DNA of 64,000 nucleotides from Emiliania huxleyi CCMP1516. Taxonomy: Eukaryota; Haptophyta; Isochrysidales; Noelaerhabdaceae. The DNA is taken from positions 2,699,417 to 2,763,416 of the forward strand of contig NW_005202428.1 in assembly GCF_000372725.1 (NCBI RefSeq). The letters are read 5' to 3'. Below, in pieces: positions 51,138-61,264 of the stretch (the first letter of the stretch is position 1; the number at the start of each line of letters is the position of its first letter). Position numbers and translations under genes: made by a program. The notes below the pieces were generated by a model, which had not been told where the DNA came from, searched no databases, and saw nothing but the letters and a program-made list of their open reading frames with translations.

Positions 51138-54100
51138 TCACCGACCGACCGCTGAAGCGCCTGACGCTGATTGGCCGTCTCCTCCCGTCGGGAGGTCCGC
51201 CGACACACCCTCGACGCCGTTAAAGCGAGAAAAGGCAAAATGGGTGGCGTGGGCCCACCCGACCTCATAGTTGGCCGCAATCCCTTCGATGGCGCCCTCT
51301 GCCTGCGCGGTGGTGGCGATGCGGCCGTGTGCGGGATACGCATCCACCGCACCTTCGCGCATGCCCGGCGTGGAGTAGGACTGGCCAATCAGCCCGTGTG
51401 GCAAGCTGCGCGCTGGCGCGTCGCCCCGGGCGATGAAGGAGAGGTCGAGACGGTGCGCGGGTCCTCGGATTCGGTCGAACACGTGGTTTCCGCGCGCCTT
51501 GACAGTCCACCCCGGGATGCTGAACGTCACGTGCGAGTACGCGACTCGGATCGTGAGCTCTTCGCAAATCTTCAAGCCCATCAGGCCAAACGCGTACTGG
51601 CTGTGGCCGCCAGCCCCCCCGCAGGTCCCGTTGACTAACTTCCAGCCGGTGTTGAACTCGTTGAACTCGGCGGCCCAGCACGAGGCGTTGGCCCACTTGC
51701 GCTTGGCCCCGCCGACTCGCGCAACGACGTGAACCTCGGTGATGAAGGAGCCGTCGACCGTCAGCTTGCCACCGTGAAGTCGGAACGTGGCATCTTCCGT
51801 CTTGACGTTGACGGAAAAGCCTGGCGCCGAGAAGAAGTTGTAGTACGCGCCGTCCCGCCCGCGAAAGTCAGCGGTCCCGCCGTGAGCAAAGTGGAGGTGC
51901 GGGTCCTTCTCGGAGCCGGCGACGGGAGGCAGGGACGGGGAGGGCGGTGGAGCTAGTATGGCGATCGCGGCGCCAGCGTTTGTGCTGGCCGTCAGCGGCG
52001 TCGCGAGCGTGATGGGCAGACCGTCCGCTAAGCGACGCTGGCGAGACGGCAAGCCGAGACGCTCGACTTCGTACGGGTCGGTGTGGCCGGGCATCGCAAT
52101 CATGCTTCCCGCGCCCAAGCCGGGCGTGTAGCAGTCGACGTAGATGACCAGGGTCCCCTCGACAGCGTCGCGCACAAGGCGCATGGCCGCTTCGTCCGAG
52201 CAGGTTGACGTTGGGGTTGAGGGCGGGGGTGAGATCGGTGGTGGCGCAGCGCCGCAGCGCTCGGCGACGGCTGCGTCCTGACATGGCTCGAGGAGGCGGC
52301 GGCCGTGCTGCAATCGGGCGAGGGTGGACGATCCGACGCCCCCACCCTCACTTGAAGGGGGCGCCGGAAGCCGAAAAAGCGGTTCCCCGGCACGGTACTC
52401 GCGCGCGGCCTCCTCCAGAGAGCGGCTTGCGTCGCTAGGGCACGATATTACGCATGCGGCGTCGGGCTCGGACCACTCGGTGCCCTCTGCGCACTGCACT
52501 CCCGCCGCCGTGGAGTTGGAGCAGCAGCCGTCGCAGTCACAGCCCATGTGACGGAGCAGCGAACACTCGAGCACCGCGAAAGTCTGACACGTTGTGCTCT
52601 TGCACTCGTTACCGCAGGAGCCAGGCGGCGGTGGCGATGGCGGGGGTGGGGCTGATGGGGGCTCCGGTGGTGGCGCCGCGGGCGAGGGAGGCGGCGGTGG
52701 CGACGGCGACGGCGGCGCGGGAGCAGTCACGTCAAGGTTGGCGCAGCGGCCGGAGCTGAGACGCGGACAGCACGCCGAGGCGTACGACTTGCGTTGGGCT
52801 TTTGTATTCTTTGGACTTACGACAAAGTGGAAGAAGCACTCGTTGGGGAGCATGGTGCCCCTGCTTGTGTAGGCTTCGCGCCAGTTGCAGCAGCCGGCTT
52901 GCTTCTCTGCCCTCGAGAAGGCGTCGCACGCCGCTTGGCAGCTGGCGGTGGTGCCGTCGAAGGAGGTGTGGGCCGTCAGGTTGGCGAAGCTGTCCCCCTT
53001 GCATATCCTGTCCTCCGTGAGGTCCTCGCAAGGGCCAACAGGTGGCGGGGGCGGTGATTTGGGCGAATCCGGCGGCGGAGCAGGCGCCGAGGGTGGCTCC
53101 TCATCGAAGAGGACGCTCATCGGGATCAGATCCGCCGGCTGGAAGTTGACCACGTTTGGCATGACATCGCGCATCTCCTCCTCGTCCACGCCAAACCACT
53201 GGGCGATGCCGTACCACATGCCCTCCCATGAAGTGGTTGGCATGAAGCGGCCTCGCCCCACGTTCACCTCGGAGAGCGGCTCGTCGAGCACCGACGGGTA
53301 GCGGCCGAGCACCTGCCCGCCGGTGACCAGCCCGCCGGTCACAAAGTGGTTGCCCGCCCAGGCATGGTCGGTGCCTCGCCCGTTGTCCGTCATTGTCCTC
53401 CCAAAGTCACTCGCGGTCACGATGATGACATTATTCCAGAGGCCGAGCGTCTTGATCTCGGCAATCAGGGAGGTGAGCGCCGTGTTGACGTTCAGTAGGT
53501 GCTCGTCGGTGATTTCGCCCGAATTGTGCGCGTCAAAGGACCCCTCCTCAATGTAGAAGGCCGCGCGCTCTTTGGCGAACTCGGGGTGTTCCACCATCGA
53601 GCGGAGCACACGCGCCACCTGCTCGGCCTGGCCGCTGAGCTTGTCGTCCGCAAAGCTGTTCTCCAGGACCACGGAGCCGATCTGCTCGGAGAGAGAGGCC
53701 GCTGTTTCGAAGGCTCCACGCAGGGCCACCGTGACCGTCTCGCCGACGATCGACGACGTGTGGTTAGCGGTGAGCGCATGTAGGTGAGGGGTGTAATAGT
53801 CGTCGTCTGTCATCATCTCGACGCCTTGCGGGTCGCCGCCCGCGAGAATGTACGGCTTTGTCTCGACGGTCTCGAGCATGAGCGCCTGTCCCGAGATGGA
53901 GTAGGCCTGGACGTCAAAGGGGTCCTCGCGCCGCTTTCGCAGCGCCTCGATCATCCTGCCGAGGGTGCCGGTGTGGTCCCCAGAGAGCAAGGCATCCAAC
54001 GTAAAGGCTATAGCCGTCTGGTCGTTGTGCGAGAAGAGCGACTTGGGCCTTTTCTTGGCCTTTGACTTATGCTCGGCCAGCGTCATCGGCTCGTAAAGCG

Positions 54101-56174
54101 AGCCCACATTGGCAATCAAGGCCAGATCGCCGTCGTGATAGAGCTCCTGGGCGATGAGAAGGTTTGGATGCAGGCCAAACTTGGTGCACGGCTGCGTGCC
54201 CTCTGGCACGTCGATCTGCAAAAGCTTGTTCTTCTGGATGCCAACGATGCGACGCATGGACAAATACTCGGCGTACAGGTCCGAGTGGGTCGGGTGCGCC
54301 TCACAGCCCGAGTGGGGCACGAGCACGTTGTACGAATCGCAACCTCCATTCATGTAGAGCATAATGATGGCCTTGAGAGGCCGCCGCTGCGTCCCCGAGG
54401 ACGACGACGACGACGACGACTGCCTCGGGCCGAGGGAGCGCTGCAGGTTTGTGGCGTGGAACTCCGGCGTGAACGGGAAGAGCTCAATCGCGTGACGGAG
54501 GGCCGCGTTCGCGTCCACTCTCGCGAGCCGCAGGGCGTAGGCCTGAACGATGTACTCGCGCGCGGCGGGGCTCAGGCGCCCCTCCGTCAGAACCAAGTCG
54601 AGCTCACCGATGGTCGCCTCAGCGTCCAACGGGTTCGATGGAGCGAAGGCTAGCGCGGCGTCAGCCGTCTCGATGGAACTTTCCGTGCTCGCGCACATGT
54701 GGTCGTTCTGGTTGCCAAAGCCTTTGTGGCAGGAGGTGAGGCCGTAGCGTGCGAGCGAGAGCATCCCATTCACCCAGGACACGAGGTAGGGCGACGTCAT
54801 GATCTGAGCCTCGGGGGCGACGAGGCCCGCCTCCTGCGCTCTTCCAGTCGCGAAGAAGGGCGTGTAGTAGTTGAAGACCGAAGGCGACTTGTGTGGCGCC
54901 TGCCCAATGCGCTGGTCCATCTCGTTGAGCAGCACCTGCCGGTCGGGCTGATCCAACGCAATCTCGAGCGAGCGCAGCGTGGCAACCACCTTGAGCAGCG
55001 GCTCGCGCAGCTTCCCAAAGCTCGGGTCTGCGTCGAGCACCGCCGAGCGCGCCTCACGGTCCAGCAAAATTGACGATACGGCAGCGGCCAAGTCACCGTT
55101 CCCCCCACTGTGCACCTCGTCGCCGTACTCGCCGTTGACGAACGCCTCCGAACAGACCCCCGTGTAGCGCGGTGAAGGGTTGGAGGTGGTGAGGCGCTGG
55201 ATGAGCCGGTAGCAGACAAATGGTGCAGTTGAGGAGTGGTAGCTCAAATGGTCTAGGAGCGCGACCGTCTCGTAGGCGACATCCCGCCGCGAGACGCCCT
55301 TCGTCCTGGTGTCAGAGCTCGGCTGCCAGCTCTGAAAGACGGGCGCGTTTCGGAAGCTGTACTCGCCGCTGGTCCCGACAAGCACGCGCGAGACGAGGTT
55401 AGCGAAGTAGATCACGCGGCTCTTGTTGGCCGCGATTGCCCAGACCGACGCCTCGTCGAGGCTGGCCAGGCTGCCGCCGCCACCCTGAAGATACAGCGTG
55501 ACGCCGGGGCTCGAGGTGCACTCGGCGGCGGTGCACTCGCTGAAGGTGCCTCCCAGCTGCGAGGGGGCGAGCGAGCCTATCCGCAGCCGCTCGAGCGCCT
55601 CCTCTTTGGTCGGCATGCTCGATCCGGCTGCGAAGGCAGCACCCTCCTCGACCGACGTGCTGCACACGCAGCTGGTGTCGTGCACCTCGCAGCCGGCGAC
55701 GGCGCAGCTGGAGTCTGCCGCGCTTGGGAAGCGGCCGCCAGCCCACCGCACCCGGAAGCGTTCGGTCGAGTCGAGACGGAACAGCTTATCGTCCGTCGGC
55801 GAGTGCACGAACGCAGCCTCGCCAGTCGGGTAGATTTGCATCGTGATCACGCACTCTTCCACGAGAGGCACGGCTGGCGGCGGCGGTGCGACAGGGCTCG
55901 ACGGCCCGCCATCCGCCGGCGGGGGTTTCGGGCTCGGAGGCGGCGGCAAGCCCGGCGGGTTCGGCTGGGGACTCGGCGGAGGCGTGTGGGTCGCTTGACT
56001 CCGCGCCAGCAGCCGCGGCAGCGTACGCTGCCGGTCAAGTCGTCTCGTGCAACTCGGATCAAGAGGTCGTGCGTCCCCCGCAACTTGCGCACGCCTTTGT
56101 GTGTGTGTGTTGCAGGTTTTGGCCAAAGTCGATTTCGTGAATAAGTTGTAGGTATATAGTGGATCATAACGCAA
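51138..56174 (-). CDS. giant extracellular DUF1800-DUF1501 fusion protein with VWD-like tail
   Basis: An uninterrupted frame of 1678 residues. About 65-100 is a Pro/Ser stalk (PPPSPQPNPPGLPPPPSPKP). About 105-490 is DUF1800: AIAANKSRVIYFANLVSRVL, TVALLDHLSYHSSTAPFVCY, RLIQRLTTSNPSPRY, SPSVFNYYTPFF. About 570-1010 is DUF1501: AIIMLYMNGGCDSYNVLVPH, GLHPNLLIAQELYHDGDLAL, SLFSHNDQTAIAF, EEGSFDAHN, IIVTASDFGRTMTDNGRGTD and HAWAGNHFVTGGLV, an alkaline-phosphatase-like fold. Then come cysteine-rich segments joined by SPPPPPSP linkers, and about 1420-1600 a VWD/root-cap-like domain (EKDPHLHFAHGGTADFRGRD, FFSAPGFSVNVKT, HGGKLTVDGSFITEVHV). In bacteria DUF1800 and DUF1501 are usually neighbouring genes of unknown, probably exported, function; here they are one chain. 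The first 60 residues are not a good signal peptide, so an upstream exon may be missing. The lack of introns in 5 kb is unusual in this window. Confidence 0.85.
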   Translation of the reverse strand: MRYDPLYTYNLFTKSTLAKTCNTHTQRRAQVAGDARPLDPSCTRRLDRQRTLPRLLARSQATHTPPPSPQPNPPGLPPPPSPKPPPADGGPSSPVAPPPPAVPLVEECVITMQIYPTGEAAFVHSPTDDKLFRLDSTERFRVRWAGGRFPSAADSSCAVAGCEVHDTSCVCSTSVEEGAAFAAGSSMPTKEEALERLRIGSLAPSQLGGTFSECTAAECTSSPGVTLYLQGGGGSLASLDEASVWAIAANKSRVIYFANLVSRVLVGTSGEYSFRNAPVFQSWQPSSDTRTKGVSRRDVAYETVALLDHLSYHSSTAPFVCYRLIQRLTTSNPSPRYTGVCSEAFVNGEYGDEVHSGGNGDLAAAVSSILLDREARSAVLDADPSFGKLREPLLKVVATLRSLEIALDQPDRQVLLNEMDQRIGQAPHKSPSVFNYYTPFFATGRAQEAGLVAPEAQIMTSPYLVSWVNGMLSLARYGLTSCHKGFGNQNDHMCASTESSIETADAALAFAPSNPLDAEATIGELDLVLTEGRLSPAAREYIVQAYALRLARVDANAALRHAIELFPFTPEFHATNLQRSLGPRQSSSSSSSSGTQRRPLKAIIMLYMNGGCDSYNVLVPHSGCEAHPTHSDLYAEYLSMRRIVGIQKNKLLQIDVPEGTQPCTKFGLHPNLLIAQELYHDGDLALIANVGSLYEPMTLAEHKSKAKKRPKSLFSHNDQTAIAFTLDALLSGDHTGTLGRMIEALRKRREDPFDVQAYSISGQALMLETVETKPYILAGGDPQGVEMMTDDDYYTPHLHALTANHTSSIVGETVTVALRGAFETAASLSEQIGSVVLENSFADDKLSGQAEQVARVLRSMVEHPEFAKERAAFYIEEGSFDAHNSGEITDEHLLNVNTALTSLIAEIKTLGLWNNVIIVTASDFGRTMTDNGRGTDHAWAGNHFVTGGLVTGGQVLGRYPSVLDEPLSEVNVGRGRFMPTTSWEGMWYGIAQWFGVDEEEMRDVMPNVVNFQPADLIPMSVLFDEEPPSAPAPPPDSPKSPPPPPVGPCEDLTEDRICKGDSFANLTAHTSFDGTTASCQAACDAFSRAEKQAGCCNWREAYTSRGTMLPNECFFHFVVSPKNTKAQRKSYASACCPRLSSGRCANLDVTAPAPPSPSPPPPPSPAAPPPEPPSAPPPPSPPPPGSCGNECKSTTCQTFAVLECSLLRHMGCDCDGCCSNSTAAGVQCAEGTEWSEPDAACVISCPSDASRSLEEAAREYRAGEPLFRLPAPPSSEGGGVGSSTLARLQHGRRLLEPCQDAAVAERCGAAPPPISPPPSTPTSTCSDEAAMRLVRDAVEGTLVIYVDCYTPGLGAGSMIAMPGHTDPYEVERLGLPSRQRRLADGLPITLATPLTASTNAGAAIAILAPPPSPSLPPVAGSEKDPHLHFAHGGTADFRGRDGAYYNFFSAPGFSVNVKTEDATFRLHGGKLTVDGSFITEVHVVARVGGAKRKWANASCWAAEFNEFNTGWKLVNGTCGGAGGHSQYAFGLMGLKICEELTIRVAYSHVTFSIPGWTVKARGNHVFDRIRGPAHRLDLSFIARGDAPARSLPHGLIGQSYSTPGMREGAVDAYPAHGRIATTAQAEGAIEGIAANYEVGWAHATHFAFSRFNGVEGVSADLPTGGDGQSASGASAVGR

Positions 56175-56194
56175 AATGACTCAAACCCTTTTCT

Positions 56195-56232
56195 CTCCTC
56201 ATCGCAAACCCTGTCAGCAGAGTCCTCCTACG
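56195..56232 (-). repeat. 37-bp block shared with 9544-9580
   Basis: CTCCTCATCGCAAACCCTGT then CAGCAGAGTC and CTCCTACG form the reverse complement of the block before the 9.6-kb gene. Here it lies between divergent genes (start 56174 minus and 56393 plus). Confidence 0.7.
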
Positions 56233-56392
56233 GGAGTGTAAGAGCCCCCTAAAACGAAAATGAGCCCCTCGCAAGAAGCGAAAAAGAATTCGATGACCCT
56301 GGAGCCCCCCACCCTTCACAAAGCCGTTGGCTCTCACGCCGTGCTGACGCCCCACGACCAAGCCGACCACTTCAAGCCAAAATCGTTCAGCG

Positions 56393-57121
56393 ATGTCGCG
56401 GCCCAGCAGCCGGGGTGCCAGCAGCGAGCCCGGCAGCCAGCCCTCCACGCCTCGAAATCTGCCTTCGCCCAAAGACTACACCGCTGCGGCGTCCGAGGCG
56501 AGCGAGTTTGTTGAGACGTGCAAGAGGTCGGTCCAATCGCTCAAGGCAGCTCAAGAGGCGCACGCTCGCGCGGTCGGGCTCGTTGCATCGCTCTGCGTGC
56601 GTGGCGCCTCCCTGGCCAGCGGCGAGGTCCCGGCGGGCGACTGGCCGGTGTCGCAGCCGAGCTTTGAGGCGCAGCAGCCGGCCCTCGAGACCGCGCAGGA
56701 GCTGCAGCGAGCGGCGGCGCTGCTCATCGAGTGGCAGTCGCGGGCGGCCGAGGCCGAGGCGCCACTCGACGCCCTGGTCGCGACTCTAAACACCTTCCTC
56801 GCCTCCGGCGTCGCGGCCTGCTCGGCCCGAGCGGCGACCTACGAGGCGGCGCACAGGGAGCACGCGCAGTCGCTAACCAAGCTGCAGGGCAAGGCCGACA
56901 AGCGCAAGCTGCCCGCGCTGCAGCAGATCGAGGTCGAGGCGAAGGCCAAGGCGAGCCACGCGGCGTCCGGTGCCGGCGAGGCCCTCGCGCTGCTGCGGCG
57001 CGACATGCAGACGGCGGTACTCAACACGGCCCGCTCCATCGGCGGCTCGCAGCTGACGCTGCACGCCCGCGGGCTCGAGCAGCACTCCCGCGCGCTGCAG
57101 GCGCTGCCCGGCTCCAAGTAG
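56393..57121 (+). CDS. coiled-coil protein, BAR-domain-like
   Basis: A 242-residue intronless frame. After a Ser/Pro-rich head (MSRPSSRGASSEPGSQPSTP) nearly all of it is helical: ASEASEFVETCKRSVQSLKA, AQELQRAAALLIEWQSRAAE, EAAHREHAQSLTKLQGKADK and QQIEVEAKAKASHAASGAGE, ending ARGLEQHSRALQALPGSK. The length, three long helices and the Y.(A).R.....L.K...K pattern suit a BAR or F-BAR-like membrane-curving dimer, but no diagnostic motif is present, so a plain coiled coil is the alternative. Its upstream region shares a 37-bp block with the 9.6-kb gene. Confidence 0.55.
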   Translation: MSRPSSRGASSEPGSQPSTPRNLPSPKDYTAAASEASEFVETCKRSVQSLKAAQEAHARAVGLVASLCVRGASLASGEVPAGDWPVSQPSFEAQQPALETAQELQRAAALLIEWQSRAAEAEAPLDALVATLNTFLASGVAACSARAATYEAAHREHAQSLTKLQGKADKRKLPALQQIEVEAKAKASHAASGAGEALALLRRDMQTAVLNTARSIGGSQLTLHARGLEQHSRALQALPGSK

Positions 57122-58027
57122 AGGGTGGGGTTTGTATTTGGGAGACGGCACACATTTGTGAGCTGTGTGAGCTCGTGCGGAGGGTCTGGTTACCGAGAGC
57201 TCCGAGGCGGGGTGCGGCCAGGGTGCCGAACCTGCGTCGGACCTGGTAAAGCACCTGTAAAACCGAACCACCCGCCGCTCGCCCATGCCGACTTCCGCCC
57301 TCCTGCCGCCCTCCCCCCTTCCTGCCCCTCCGCCTTCTCGCCATCCCCCAAGCCCATCTGTGCATTCCACTCCGTTCGCTCCCTCCCGCTTGGCGCCCAT
57401 CCCGCCCTCCGCCCTCGCCCCCCGCCCCTGCCCTGGCTGGCCTGGGTGGCATCTCCCCATTATCACGCGCCAAGTGGGAGGGAGGTGGACGGGGCCCTGA
57501 GCCGACCTAGCCCTAAACGGAATGGGGCGCCCAACACGTTGCCGGATTACCGTGCCCCTTGCACGCCGGGCACGGCCTTTCGGTTCGTGAAGGGTCGGTG
57601 CGAGTCGTGCTACCAGTCCTCGGCCTTGGTGAGCAGTCACATCCGTGCTCCCCGCCATCTCCATCGCCTGGTCTGCGAATGCTTATCAGCCACGAAAGGA
57701 GAGCGTGGCCGAGGACGCATAGACTCGATCGAAAGATCCCAGAAAGGCACCTCCGCCTCTGGACAGGGTGGCCCGCCACAAGGACCCCAGGAATTGCGAC
57801 TCGCCGCTTTCCTCCCGCTGTGATTCTGTGTGAGCTCTGTGTCTTGTTTGCCAACAATACACCTACCCTGTTGTAAAATGGGCAAGCAAAGTGTGAACAG
57901 CGCTGGCTTCTGACTGTCGTTGCTGTCTCTCCCTTCTCGACTGGTGCTTGTGCGTTTTAGTTGAATATCTTGCTCTCGCCTGACTGGCTTGTTAGTAGGC
58001 AAGGAGAGTTGGAGTATTTTCTTACTT
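57122..58027. other. spacer; C-rich stretch and a possible short coding remnant
   Basis: 57255-57440 is C/T-rich like the tract at 13.2 kb. At 57533-57640 the plus strand reads NTLPDYRAPCTPGTAFRFVK then GRCESCYQSSAL, with two cysteine pairs that could be a zinc-ribbon fragment, but no gene can be built around it. Confidence 0.35.
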
Positions 58028-58400
58028 CTACTTCGCGGAGGCTGTCCAGATACTGGGATACTTCGCAGCAGGCCTCGAATACTGGGATACTGTGAAAGAT
58101 TTCCCTGTGAGATATGGCGCAGTAATGATACTTCAATACTTCGAGTTGGTACCGCAGATACTTCGATACTCGTGTTGACGCACCCGGTGAGTATCACAGT
58201 ACTCGATCCACGCCGGCGAAGTATCCCAGTATCACAGAGCTAAATGCCAAGTAATAATACTGCAATACTGGGCGCTACTTGGTCCTCCAGCCCCGCCGAG
58301 TATCCCAGTATCCGCATCAGAGATGGCCAGTATCCAGCAGTATCCCGCAGTATCCTGCAGTATCCTGCAGTATCCCAGTATCCGGGGTCGGCCCTCGAGC
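58028..58400. repeat. GTATCC/GGATAC minisatellite region
   Basis: Many copies of ATACTGGGATACTTCG (one orientation, 58045-58165) and GCAGTATCC(C/T) (other orientation, about 58329-58384, period about 11). The same units reappear at 59560-59895. The two orientations can pair, so long hairpins are possible. Confidence 0.75.
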
Positions 58401-59559
58401 GATGCACTGCGCTGCGGCCGCAGTCGTACGTCCAGCAGCGGGATGCGAGGCAGCAGCTAGGCGGGGAGGGATTGAGCCAATTGAGCAGCGTGGGCAAGCG
58501 AAGACTGCCGTAAAGTGTGTGCCCGCGCCCTGCCGGCGCAATGGTGTAAACGCGTGTGCAAGGGCTGGCGGGGTGGGGAAGGCGGCAACGGAACGAGGTG
58601 GGCGAAGACGGCTGAGGCGCCAGTGCTGGAACTGAGGGAGAGTGTCGTGGCAGTGCACTGGTGCTGGTGCTGTGTGGAGAGGAAGACCCACATCGGGGAG
58701 GCGTCACGGCCAACATTGAGCGCAGCAAGGTGGTCACGTCCTGCGGCGCACGCACAGGAATCATAGTATATCACACAGCAGCTGTGCCGTAAAAGGGTCC
58801 CAGAGCTATCTCGGTGGCTAGGGGCGCTGGATTGGCTGGGCGCGTCAGCTCCCACAAGCGCACTGCATGCGATATCAACGTTGTGATGCAGCGTCAGCCT
58901 TGGCAATTGAAGCTTGGCGCCGGCACGCAGGAGCACCAGCGTCTGCAGCGCTTGAATGGCGTGTGCAAACTTTTGCATCTCAGGCGGCCGGGCGTCGCGG
59001 CGCCCTCTCGCAAGTGCTGTGTGACCCAGGGAGAACGCGTGAAAGTGATAGAACGGTCGAAAAGTGCGAGTCATTCATGTCGCCGAAGTTCCTTCGATGT
59101 CTCCTCCCGCCAACCCCAACCAGCCCCGCACGACCCCAATCGGCCGCACACCGCCACACAGCAGGCTCTGGTGACCGACACAACTCTTTGCTTGGCGCCG
59201 GACCGTCTCGAGTGAACCCACCGCTGTGGGCGCCGCCGCTGAGCATCACGGCAAACGGGTGACGGACCTACACATAAACTGAATCACCTCGGCCGACCAT
59301 GCCGCTGCGGCCGACGATGTCGGATGCTCTCGAGCACTCTCCAGCGCCGGGCGCGGTCCTGACACAGCCGGCCGTGCTTCACCGCCGCTGTTCAGCTCGG
59401 CGGCAGAAATGGCAGCGGATACGAGCTCTTTACCGACTACCGAGCGGCAGTCGGAGAACTCGTGAGCTTCCACACATCACAACTCCTGCCGATGCATTCT
59501 GGAACAATCACATAACGCCTGCCATCACCACTGCCCACTTGCGACATTTGTAGCCCAAG
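58401..59559. other. no supportable gene between two minisatellite blocks
   Basis: Overlapping frames on both strands (for example 58457-59074 and 58980-59249 minus) have biased Ser/Arg/His composition and no family resemblance. Confidence 0.35.
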
Positions 59560-59895
59560 CCGGTCCGAGGTATCCCAGTCTCCGAGGATCCGGTATCCAC
59601 ATCAGCCAGGGATGCTCTAGGGAGGGGTGCAGCTGCATGGTGACAACTACCAGTGAGGAGGATGGGGATGCAGCTGGCTGCTGGACCATGGCTTACACAC
59701 GGGCACACTTCCATGAATTGCCAGTATCCAGCAGTATCCAGCAGTATCCCGCAGTATCCTGCAGTATCCCAGTATCCGATGCGCCGGCTCCGAGTATTGC
59801 GGTGAAAATACTGCGCGATACTGCCATGGCCACACTACTTCAGTAACACAGTATCTGCATGCCCCAGGCCCAGTATTGCAGTATCACCCTCGCGG
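59560..59895. repeat. GTATCC minisatellite region, second block
   Basis: CCAGTATCCAGCAGTATCCA and further GCAGTATCC units at 59720-59780, with outlying AGTATTGCAGTATC pieces to 59885. Same family as 58028-58400. Confidence 0.75.
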
Positions 59896-60045
59896 CAGAG
59901 AGGTATTTGCGCCACCGATACTAACTCCGCCGTCACAGGGACACGGATTGAAGATCCCTCACACCAAGATCGTGCAGGGCGGGGACACACGTCCCTAAAT
60001 CCCATCTCGTCTCAGAGTTTGACCGTTTTCTTTATTTATTTATTA

Positions 60046-61112
60046 CATCGGCTAAGTCGGCCGGACGGCCTGGGCCAAGTCCCAAGCGTGAAGCGAGAGG
60101 CTCCCACCGTGATCATAGATCAAAACACGCGTACAACGATATACGGCGCAGCCCCCAAATTTTCTTCGCCTGCGGCGGGCGATCGATCCTCCTCATGCTC
60201 TCAGCAATCGCCGCCTCAGCATCCTCCTCTTCCCACTTCCGATTCTCGTTGCTGCTTCTTGAGCGGAATCTTCGGCGACTTCTAGCCAAAGCCCAAACAG
60301 TTCTCACAAATAGCCTCAAGCTCAAACAAACGCATGTCAGAGAAGCCTGTGTATGCTGGTCCTCTTTGAACGATCCGCGCGTGAGGTAGCATAGGGCCTT
60401 GTTGGCAGCAGCCAGCTTGTTGCGCTGCTTCGTTGCGATGAGCTGATTGGGATCGCAGAAGTGCATGCCAAAGGCAAAGCACCGCCACAATCTTGAAGCA
60501 GAACACATTGCAACCGCATCGTCCGCACTGCCATCGGCATGCCGCGCCCGCCGCTTCGCCGCAGCCGCCTTAAGGCACGCATAGCGGCAGCACATGGTAC
60601 GTTGCGCGTACTTGAGCAGAGTTGCGCGCCGCAAGTAGCGCACTGGCCCTGGGAGAAGCGAGAAGGCGATATGGCGTCGTGCGCGGCATACGTTGGACGC
60701 GTCCTCCAGGACCAAGGTATTTTTCGGGTAAACCGGAAGGCTTTTCAGGTATACCCGGTTTTACCCGGAGTTGGCCTTATGTCGTCTAAGTTCATGGGGC
60801 CCCCGACCATACAGCGTCTAAGTCTGAGCCCGGCTCCGTGCGGGGGCTAAGTTGAGCGCTCGCGCTCGCTGTGGCCTGTGGCCTGTGTGCAGAGCCCGTC
60901 TGGCAGAGCCCGTCTGGCAGAGGAGGAGGCTGCGCTGCGCAAGCACGGGCGGGAGGGGCTTCTCCTGCGGAGTCGTGCGTGCGCAGGGCTCCTCTTTGCT
61001 TTCTTCTACTCCCTACTATCATCTCGTTCCCGTCCTACCAGAGAAGAGCCTCTGCCAGAGGCTATAAGTGTGTATAGACGCGACCCTCTCTAGCCCTACT
61101 ACCCAACCATTG
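60046..61112. mobile_element. second copy of the 11.2-kb TIR element, 5'-truncated
   Basis: From CGGCTAAGTCGGCC (60051) on, the sequence follows 11340-12122 closely (CCAAATTTTCTTCGCCTGCG, CTCAAACAAACGCATGTCAG, GTAAACC...TACCCGG, GTCTAAGTCTGAGCCCGGCT) and ends with the same CTACTACCCAACCATT at 61098-61113. The left terminal repeat is absent, and an insertion of about 190 bp (60872-61065) lies near the right end. The encoded minus-strand zinc-ribbon-like frame has lost one base after CATCGAQ. Confidence 0.75.
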
Positions 61113-61264
61113 CGTACAGTTTGTGGCCCGGGCCATCTCTCTCGGCGCCATGTACCTTTTCCCTTAACACACAGCACACATGACAACCCGCACACAACGA
61201 ACGTGACGCGTCCAAGATCCTACTTCCTAGAGCGTGTATGTCCTGCAGCCTTTTCGCCTCGGTC

